Positions 1 to 5,738 of a stretch of 8,471 bases of DNA are shown piece after piece (within the stretch, counting starts at the first letter, position 1; every line of letters starts with the position of its first letter). Origin of the DNA: an uncultured Bacteroidales bacterium. GTDB taxonomy: Bacteria; Bacteroidota; Bacteroidia; Bacteroidales; P3. The notes under the pieces were generated by a model. The model saw only the letters and a program-made list of their open reading frames with translations, had not been told where the DNA came from and did not search any database. A program made the position numbers and the translations under genes. The stretch covers positions 1 through 8,471 of the forward strand of contig CAMWTX010000059.1 in assembly GCA_947177315.1 (NCBI GenBank). The letters are read 5' to 3'.

Positions 1-269
1 TTATCAAATCGGTGCTGGACGGTTCGGTGATTCTGACCACCTGGAGCCCCGAACGCGGCCATATCATGGTTATCGAACACGACAGCAAACTGATTTCCGT
101 TTATGCGGCTGCGGCCGCACTCTTTAAGCGCACGGGCGAGTTCGTGCGGGCGGGCGAGGCCATCGGCATCGCCGGGCAGTCGGTCTTTAACGGCGAGCTG
201 GTTCACCTGCATTTTGAACTTTGGTATAACGGCACGCCCGTAGATCCCGAAAAACACTTGATTTTATGA
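1..269 (+). CDS. M23 (LytM/EnvC-like) peptidase domain protein, C-terminal fragment
   Basis: This is the 3' end of a gene that begins left of the window; the frame is open from base 3 and 88 residues are visible before the TGA. The visible part is the end of an M23 (lysostaphin/LytM-type) domain: a biotinyl-carrier-like 'GEFVRAGEAIGIAGQS' segment, then 'VHLHFELW' (bases 201-224) holding the HxH zinc-binding motif, then 'NGTPVDPEKHL'. Such proteins cleave peptidoglycan cross-links or, when degenerate, activate amidases. In the strand where most family members have Tyr-x-His, this protein reads Tyr followed by five alanines (bases 102-119), so a conserved catalytic-site histidine seems absent. 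The first zinc ligands (HxxxD) lie outside the window, so activity cannot be judged. The stop overlaps the dxr start as ATGA, implying one transcript. Peptidase family: fairly sure; active enzyme or not: open. Confidence 0.85.
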   Translation, partial: IKSVLDGSVILTTWSPERGHIMVIEHDSKLISVYAAAAALFKRTGEFVRAGEAIGIAGQSVFNGELVHLHFELWYNGTPVDPEKHLIL

Positions 270-1420
270 GCAAGACCGAACGCCTTGCGGTGCTGGGTTC
301 CACCGGTTCCATCGGAACGCAGACGCTTGATGTCGTAAGGGCGTATCCCGACAGATTCTCCATCGAGGTACTCACGGCTTGGAACCAGGCCGACCTGTTG
401 ATAGAACAGGCTCTTGAATTTTTGCCGAACATAGTGGTGATAGGCAACGAGGCCTGTTACGGCAAGGTAAAGGACGCCTTGGCGAAGACCGATGTAAAGG
501 TGTTTGCCGGCATGTCTTCGATTGTGGATGTGGCTTCCTGCGGCACGGTGGATACCGTGGTGACCGCCTTGCTCGGTTCGGCGGGATTGCGCCCTACCCT
601 GAGCGCCATCGAGGCCGGCAAGAAGATTGCCTTGGCCAACAAGGAAACCTTGGTGTCGGGCGGCGAGTTGGTCTGCCGCAAAGCGCATGAGAACAAGGTA
701 ATCATCAATCCTATCGATTCGGAACATTCCGCCATTTTCCAATGCCTTGCCGGCGAAACCGGCAACCGTGCCGAAAAGATTTTCCTGACCGGCTCGGGCG
801 GCCCTTTCCGCGGTAAAAAAGCCGCAGAACTGCAGGGGGTAAGGCCGCAAGAAGCCTTGAAGCACCCCACCTGGCACATGGGCAGGAAAATTTCGATAGA
901 TTCGGCCACCTTGATGAACAAGGGGCTTGAAATGATTGAGGCGCGCTGGCTCTTCGGGCTCGCTCCGGCCGATATCGAAGTGGTGATACACCCCGAAAGC
1001 ATCATCCATTCGATGGTTTCTTTCGCCGACGGTTCGGTCAAGGCGCAGTTGGGACTGCCGGACATGCGGCTGCCCATCCAGTACGCGCTCACCTTTCCCG
1101 AAAGACTGGCAATGGATCTGCCTCGGCTCGACCTTACCGCCTTGGGATCGCTGCATTTCGAGAAACCCGATACCGACACTTTCCGTTGCCTGCCCTTGGC
1201 CTACCGCGCCATGAAGAAAGGCGGCAATATGCCTTGCATCATGAACGCCGCCAACGAAGTGGCCGTACAGGCATTCTTAGAAGAACGCCTGCCGTTCACC
1301 GCCATTGCCGACCTTATCGAAGAAGCCATGGAAAATGTGGCGTTCATAGCCTCGCCCAATCTCGAACAGCTGGAAGAAACCGACCGCGAAAGCCGGCGTT
1401 TCTGCCTGGAAAAAATATAA
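266..1420 (+). CDS. dxr: 1-deoxy-D-xylulose 5-phosphate reductoisomerase (IspC/Dxr)
   Basis: Cytosolic enzyme of the MEP pathway that rearranges and reduces 1-deoxy-D-xylulose 5-phosphate to 2-C-methyl-D-erythritol 4-phosphate with NADPH and a divalent metal. The 384 residues are full length for the family. The N-terminal nucleotide-binding motif 'LGSTGSIGTQTLDVV' is at residues 10-24, followed by 'ALANKETLVSGG' (122-133). Metal ligands by comparison with the E. coli enzyme are D151 and E153 in 'PIDSEHSAIFQ' and E222 in 'NKGLEMIEA'. The substrate loop 'LTGSGGPF' (174-181), H200 in 'HPTWHMGRKIS' and K219 are also present. The C-terminal helical domain begins after about residue 300. The ATG overlaps the stop of the upstream peptidase gene by four bases, which supports this start and translational coupling. 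rseP follows after 3 bases. All key residues are intact; this is the expected fosmidomycin-target enzyme. Confidence 0.98.
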   Translation: MSKTERLAVLGSTGSIGTQTLDVVRAYPDRFSIEVLTAWNQADLLIEQALEFLPNIVVIGNEACYGKVKDALAKTDVKVFAGMSSIVDVASCGTVDTVVTALLGSAGLRPTLSAIEAGKKIALANKETLVSGGELVCRKAHENKVIINPIDSEHSAIFQCLAGETGNRAEKIFLTGSGGPFRGKKAAELQGVRPQEALKHPTWHMGRKISIDSATLMNKGLEMIEARWLFGLAPADIEVVIHPESIIHSMVSFADGSVKAQLGLPDMRLPIQYALTFPERLAMDLPRLDLTALGSLHFEKPDTDTFRCLPLAYRAMKKGGNMPCIMNAANEVAVQAFLEERLPFTAIADLIEEAMENVAFIASPNLEQLEETDRESRRFCLEKI

Positions 1421-1423
1421 CCG

Positions 1424-2740
1424 ATGAACATCCTCGTCATGGCCGGGCAGTTGCTGCTGGGCCTGTCCGTCTTGGTTTTCGTACACGAACTGGGGCATTA
1501 TCTGGCCGCCCGTATCTTCGGTATCCGTGTCAACAAGTTCTATCTTTTCTTCGACGCGGGAGGGTTCAGGCTGTTGCATTTCCGCATCGGGGAAACCGAA
1601 TACGGCATCGGCTGGCTGCCTTTGGGCGGTTATTGCAAGATTGCCGGCATGGTGGATGAGTCGATGGACAGGGAGGCTCTCAAGAAAGCGCCGCAGCCTT
1701 GGGAATACCGCAGCAAGGCGGCATGGAAACGCTTTATCGTGATTACTGCCGGCGTGTTCATGAACCTGGTGACGGGCATCCTGATTTTTTCCGGCATCCT
1801 GCTCCACAACCAAAAGACTTATCTGCCCACGCAGGAAGTCAACAAAAACGGCATCTACGCCTATCCCATCGCCCGCGAACTAGGCTTACAGACCGGCGAC
1901 CAAATTATCGGAACTAAAAAGCATGCGCCGCAACGTTTCTCGGACGCCATTCCCAACAGCCTGCTGCTGGGCGGCACTTTAAACGTGCTACGGAACGGCA
2001 AGACCGTTCAGATCGAGATTCCGGCAGACACCTACAAACGGCTTGCCGCCGACACTTCGGGATTTCCCTTTATCGACATCACCAACCACCCTGTCTGCGT
2101 GGATACGGCCCTTGCCGGTTATCCCGCCTATGCGGCAGGCCTGCGCCAAGGCGACCTTATTCTGGCGGTGAACCGCATTCCGACCCCTGTTTTCGGTTTA
2201 TTCAAAGAAGTGCTGGCACAACACAAGAACGACAGCCTTGAACTGACCGCCCTGCGCGGCAACGATACCTTGCTATTTTATGTAAAGGCCGACAGCAACG
2301 GCACGATCGGATTCCTGAGCCGTTCTCCCTTGCAGACCCAACGATATTCTTTCGCCACCGCGCTCCGTTACGGCACGACCGATGCTTTCGATATGCTCTG
2401 GACCAACATACGGGGCTTGGGAAAAATCATGAGCGGACAGGAAAAGGCCAGCGAAAGCATTTCCGGCCCTATCGGCATCGCCACCATCTACGGTTCGGTA
2501 TGGAACTGGGGCAGGTTCTGGTATATCACCGGCATGTTGTCGCTGGTGCTGGCGTTCATGAACATCCTGCCGATTCCCGGTCTGGACGGCGGGCACATGA
2601 TGTTTACGCTCTACGAAATGATTACGCGGCGCAAGGTAAGCGACCAAGTGCTTGAAAAAGCCCAAATGATAGGCATGGCGCTCTTGTTCGCGCTGATTTT
2701 CCTTGTATTCGCCAACGATATTCTGAAACTGTTCCGCTAA
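1424..2740 (+). CDS. rseP: RIP metalloprotease RseP (site-2 protease family)
   Basis: Inner-membrane zinc protease that cuts transmembrane segments, typically of anti-sigma factors or leftover signal peptides. The active-site motif HELGH is at residues 21-25 in the first membrane segment, and the third zinc ligand is D388 in 'NILPIPGLDGGH' (380-391). Further membrane segments are apparent at about 105-127, 365-385 and 414-433. Two PDZ-like domains occupy roughly 145-200 and 225-290; 'AAGLRQGDLILAVNRIP' (237-253) is a clear PDZ ligand-loop region. At 438 residues it matches the usual Bacteroidales length. It lies 3 bases after dxr and presumably shares its transcript. No rpoE or anti-sigma gene is in view, so its substrate cannot be inferred. 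Its TAA overlaps, in convergent orientation, the TAG of the antiporter gene (bases 2737-2740), leaving no room for a terminator between the genes. Confidence 0.97.
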   Translation: MNILVMAGQLLLGLSVLVFVHELGHYLAARIFGIRVNKFYLFFDAGGFRLLHFRIGETEYGIGWLPLGGYCKIAGMVDESMDREALKKAPQPWEYRSKAAWKRFIVITAGVFMNLVTGILIFSGILLHNQKTYLPTQEVNKNGIYAYPIARELGLQTGDQIIGTKKHAPQRFSDAIPNSLLLGGTLNVLRNGKTVQIEIPADTYKRLAADTSGFPFIDITNHPVCVDTALAGYPAYAAGLRQGDLILAVNRIPTPVFGLFKEVLAQHKNDSLELTALRGNDTLLFYVKADSNGTIGFLSRSPLQTQRYSFATALRYGTTDAFDMLWTNIRGLGKIMSGQEKASESISGPIGIATIYGSVWNWGRFWYITGMLSLVLAFMNILPIPGLDGGHMMFTLYEMITRRKVSDQVLEKAQMIGMALLFALIFLVFANDILKLFR

Positions 2741-4161
2741 GCCTGTTGCTCCCCTTCGCCTTCTTTCGGTTTTTCCGGAGCCGTTTCCTTGGGAGGTTTC
2801 TGCGCTTCCCGGTGCTTTTGCAGGAAGATGTAGGGGGAACGCTCGTAGAGAACCTCATCATCATCGTCTGATGAATCTTCGTCTTTATCGCCGTAGCGCG
2901 CCACATCGTGCATGAAGATACTGTCTGCCGAATCGGTGCTACAACCCAGCATGCGTTCAAAGGCATGACGTACAAAGCGGGATTTATCCACCAAAAGTAT
3001 CATCAGCGAAACAAACGAAATGGAGAACAAGATAACCGAATAGGTAACGTTCTTGATGAACAGTCCGCCCGTAACGCCTGCCGCCAACGGAAGTTCCGCC
3101 AATACAGCGGCGGCGAGCCCCTTGGGAACCATCATCGAGATAATCGTCTTGTCGAAAGGCCCCGCCGTTTTGGGAGAGAAGAAACGGGCGGCGAGAACCC
3201 TGCCAAAAAACAGTACGAAGGTAATGACCAGGCCGGCCAGTATCGAACGCCAATCGTGAAACTCGATGGAGATACCGATATAGACGAAAAAGAAAGTCTT
3301 GAGCAGGAACACGATTTCGCCGAAGAACACCATTTCGGTCTTGTTCAGTTGGTGTCCCGGGCCGCCCATCACCTTGATGAGGAAGCGGTTCTTAATCGTG
3401 TCGATATTCGCCATCGTGATGCCGAACACTAAGGAGGCGATGGCACCGCTGTAACCCAATATATTGGCGATGCCATAGATCACGAACACAAAAGCCGGCG
3501 TAGTGAAGATGGAGTTCTGCAGCTTGCGGATACGGGTCAGAAGGCGCGACCAGACCAAAGCACCGGCAAATCCCAACAGCCCCGCCAACACAAAGGAAGA
3601 AAGGATATTGCCCACAATCGAGCCTACCTGCACCGTGCCCATTTCCATGGCGTGCAGGAACGAGAGGGTAAACACGATACACAGCACGTCGGTGGCCGCC
3701 GATTCGAGCACCAGCACCGTGCGCGATTCCTCGCCCATATCCAGAATCCGAACCAAGGGAATGACCACCGCCGAGGAAGTACCGCCCAAAATGGCCCCCA
3801 AGGTGAGACCGCCGAGCAAATCCATGCCGAAAGCCATGCCCACGCAGGCTGCCAGCACCATCGAAAGGAAAAAGCAGAAAACGGTCAGGTTCATGGTACT
3901 TTTCCATGCCGACCGCATCACTTTGATCGAAAGCGAGGTTCCCCCTTCAAAAAGGATGACCACAAGGGTTATGGCTACAAAGACAGGCCCACCCACGCCC
4001 ATATTCTCGGTCTTGGCAAGATGCAACACCGGCCCCACCAACAAGCCTATCAGGATAAGCAGCAATACATCCGGTATCTTCTTGCGGTTATACATGGAGG
4101 CGAACAGATGCGCCGCAAAAACCAGCAATCCGAAAAACACCAACGAAATATCTACATTCAT
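2737..4161 (-). CDS. CPA-type cation:proton antiporter with acidic C-terminal tail
   Basis: Integral membrane protein of 474 residues with about 12-13 hydrophobic segments over residues 1-391, of the sodium/proton exchanger family (NhaP/CPA type). It probably exchanges Na+ or K+ for H+ in pH and salt homeostasis. Seen in the sequence: 'LFEGGTSL' (70-77), a 'GGTSSAVVIPL' unwound-helix segment (126-136), and the ion-site helix 'LESAATDV' with E153 and D158, which reads Thr-Asp where many CPA1 members have Asn-Asp. 'MVPKGLAAAVLAELP' (344-358) places a Lys where many NhaP proteins have Arg. From about residue 392 a hydrophilic tail follows, including 'DKDEDSSDDDDE' (425-436) and a Pro/Lys/Glu-rich end; it may be a regulatory cytoplasmic domain. 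The start lies 15 bases after the manA stop, so it is probably the last gene of that operon. Ion specificity cannot be read from sequence. Confidence 0.9.
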   Translation of the reverse strand: MNVDISLVFFGLLVFAAHLFASMYNRKKIPDVLLLILIGLLVGPVLHLAKTENMGVGGPVFVAITLVVILFEGGTSLSIKVMRSAWKSTMNLTVFCFFLSMVLAACVGMAFGMDLLGGLTLGAILGGTSSAVVIPLVRILDMGEESRTVLVLESAATDVLCIVFTLSFLHAMEMGTVQVGSIVGNILSSFVLAGLLGFAGALVWSRLLTRIRKLQNSIFTTPAFVFVIYGIANILGYSGAIASLVFGITMANIDTIKNRFLIKVMGGPGHQLNKTEMVFFGEIVFLLKTFFFVYIGISIEFHDWRSILAGLVITFVLFFGRVLAARFFSPKTAGPFDKTIISMMVPKGLAAAVLAELPLAAGVTGGLFIKNVTYSVILFSISFVSLMILLVDKSRFVRHAFERMLGCSTDSADSIFMHDVARYGDKDEDSSDDDDEVLYERSPYIFLQKHREAQKPPKETAPEKPKEGEGEQQA

Positions 4162-4176
4162 GTATCTTGAGTCTTT

Positions 4177-5193
4177 TTATTCCGGCAAATAAGTCTCCAA
4201 CAGTTCCATGCCGCAGGTATCGGGATAGAGATCCACAATATTGCAGCAGGCGGGCACCAACACCAATTCGCCTTGTTTTATCTCCACGGCTTTTCCGTCG
4301 GCTTTCAACACGCCTCCTCCTGCACTGCACAGATAGGCCACAAAAGAATCCGTGCCCGTAAAGTCTTTTTCCACCCCTTGGTTCAAAGGCAGGTAATTGA
4401 CCCTGAAATGCGGCGTGTCCAACATGGGGTTGCTCGTGTTCAGCACCCGGGAATAGGGCATCTTTCCAACTTCCACCAGCGGTTTCCTTCCCTGCGGACC
4501 ATCCCCGAAATCCAAGGCTTTCAAGGCTTGTTCCACATGCAGCTGACGCGGTTTTCCATCGGAGTCCATACGGTTCCAGTCGTAGATACGGTAGGTGGTA
4601 TCGCTGCTCTGCTGTATCTCCGCCAACAGGATGCCGGCACGAAGCGCGTGCACCGTACCTGCCGGAATATGGAACAAATCGCCCCGGTTCGCCTCTTCCT
4701 GATGCAATATATCTTCTATCTTGCCCTCCTTAAGAGCCTTGAGATACTTCATCTGATTCACGCCAGGTTTGAAACCACACACTACACGCGCTCCCATTTC
4801 CGCCTGACGGATAAACCACATCTCGTCCTTGCCCAAGCCTTCTTCGCGTTCCATAGCCAGTTCATCATCGGGATGCACCTGCACCGACAAATCGGCCGTG
4901 GCGTCTATCCATTTAAAAAGCAAAGGGAACTGCAGGCCGAAACGCCGATACACTTCCTCGCCCACCAGATCGCCCATATACACTTCCACCAACTCCACCA
5001 GCGTGTTGCCTTCCAAAAAACCGTTGGCCACCACCGATTCTTCACCGTCCAGCCCGGAGAGCATCCAGGCTTCCCCGCAATTGGGCATCCTGCCGTAATC
5101 CAAGCCCAGCACTTCCTTGATGGCGTTCCCTCCCCATACCTTGGATTTGAAGATGGGGATGAACTTGAGCGGATATAAGGTTCTTTCTTCCAT
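4177..5193 (-). CDS. manA: Class I mannose-6-phosphate isomerase (short ManA type)
   Basis: Cytosolic zinc enzyme interconverting mannose 6-phosphate and fructose 6-phosphate, feeding mannose into glycolysis or supplying GDP-mannose synthesis. The frame is open back to a GTG at 5214, but I chose the ATG at 5193: 'MEERTLYPLKFIPIFKSKVWGG' is the usual N-terminal beginning of this family and the seven extra residues add nothing recognisable. From this start it is 338 residues. Zinc-site residues are visible as Q105 and H107 ('QVHPDD'), E124 ('KDEMWF') and H182 ('IPAGTVHAL'). R202 in 'TYRIYDWNR' is the conserved catalytic arginine of the family. The C-terminal cupin half spans about 255-338. It starts 20 bases after folA and ends 15 bases before the antiporter. 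The enzyme looks intact; direction of use in the cell (catabolic or biosynthetic) is not shown. Confidence 0.95.
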   Translation of the reverse strand: MEERTLYPLKFIPIFKSKVWGGNAIKEVLGLDYGRMPNCGEAWMLSGLDGEESVVANGFLEGNTLVELVEVYMGDLVGEEVYRRFGLQFPLLFKWIDATADLSVQVHPDDELAMEREEGLGKDEMWFIRQAEMGARVVCGFKPGVNQMKYLKALKEGKIEDILHQEEANRGDLFHIPAGTVHALRAGILLAEIQQSSDTTYRIYDWNRMDSDGKPRQLHVEQALKALDFGDGPQGRKPLVEVGKMPYSRVLNTSNPMLDTPHFRVNYLPLNQGVEKDFTGTDSFVAYLCSAGGGVLKADGKAVEIKQGELVLVPACCNIVDLYPDTCGMELLETYLPE

Positions 5194-5213
5194 TGTTATG
5201 AGGATTAAAGACA

Positions 5214-5738
5214 CTATGCCTTAGGCGATGTCCTTACATACACCGTATAGCGGAATTCCAAACCCGATGCCGGGTCTTTCTGCCACGGCCGGGCGCTTTC
5301 CAGCATCCATTCCGAAGCATCCAGCTCCGGAAAGAACGTATCGGCATCGAACGACTGCCGCACTTCGGTGATATAGGCCTTTTGGCAATACGGCAGGAAC
5401 ATCCGGAATATCTGTCCGCCGCCCACCACAAAAGATTCCTCGCCGGCAGGCAGGGCGGCAAGGGCTTCTTCCACATTGCGCACCGTCTTTACGCTGGCTT
5501 CTTCGTAGTGCGCCTGCTGGCTCAACACGATATGAAAACGGTTGGGCAGCGGACGGCACGGAAAAGATTCGTAGGTCTTGCGCCCCATCAGAATCGTATG
5601 CCCGGTGGTCAAGGCCTTGAAATATTTCAAGTCGTCCGAAAGATGCCACAGAAGGTCGTTGTTCTTGCCTATCGCCCGGTTGGAAGCTATCGCCACCACC
5701 AGGCTGAGCATCGGTTGGGAGAGATTATGGGCTGCCAT
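5214..5738 (-). CDS. folA: Dihydrofolate reductase
   Basis: Cytosolic enzyme reducing dihydrofolate to tetrahydrofolate with NADPH, needed for thymidylate, purine and methionine synthesis; target of trimethoprim. Family motifs: 'VVAIASNRAIGKNNDLLWHL' (14-33), the substrate-site acid D36 in 'WHLSDDLKYFK' (equivalent to Asp27 of E. coli), the NADPH-binding 'ILMGRKTYESF' (49-59), and 'VVGGGQIF' (104-111). The chosen ATG (5738) shares its A with the TGA of the upstream gene (TGATG), a common reinitiation layout, giving 174 residues. An internal ATG at 5711 (Met10, 'MLSLVVAIA') would give a 165-residue protein that fits the family's typical N-terminus better, so the true start is undecided. manA follows 20 bases downstream. 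No signs of a plasmid-type dfr gene: it sits in a housekeeping context. Confidence 0.95.
   Translation of the reverse strand: MAAHNLSQPMLSLVVAIASNRAIGKNNDLLWHLSDDLKYFKALTTGHTILMGRKTYESFPCRPLPNRFHIVLSQQAHYEEASVKTVRNVEEALAALPAGEESFVVGGGQIFRMFLPYCQKAYITEVRQSFDADTFFPELDASEWMLESARPWQKDPASGLEFRYTVYVRTSPKA

Noticed and set aside
111..118. GCGGCCGC octamer (NotI site) in the M23 fragment, considered as a cloning or assembly scar
   Set aside because: The reading frame continues cleanly through it into a correct HLH motif and stop. A single 8-base match in GC-rich coding DNA is not evidence of a vector joint.
203..1156. A 317-codon open frame on the minus strand opposite dxr
   Set aside because: It is antisense to an intact, motif-complete dxr. 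The translation is rich in Arg, His, Gln and Gly with no recognisable domain, as expected from the reverse frame of a GC-rich gene.
4273..5178. A 301-codon open frame on the plus strand opposite manA
   Set aside because: It is His/Gln/Phe-rich with no domain and is fully explained as the antisense of the intact isomerase gene.
5194..5214. GTG at 5214 as the manA start, which would abut the folA stop
   Set aside because: The seven extra residues are not typical of the family, and the ATG at 5193 gives the usual N-terminus with a normal 20-base gap. The GTG cannot be fully excluded.
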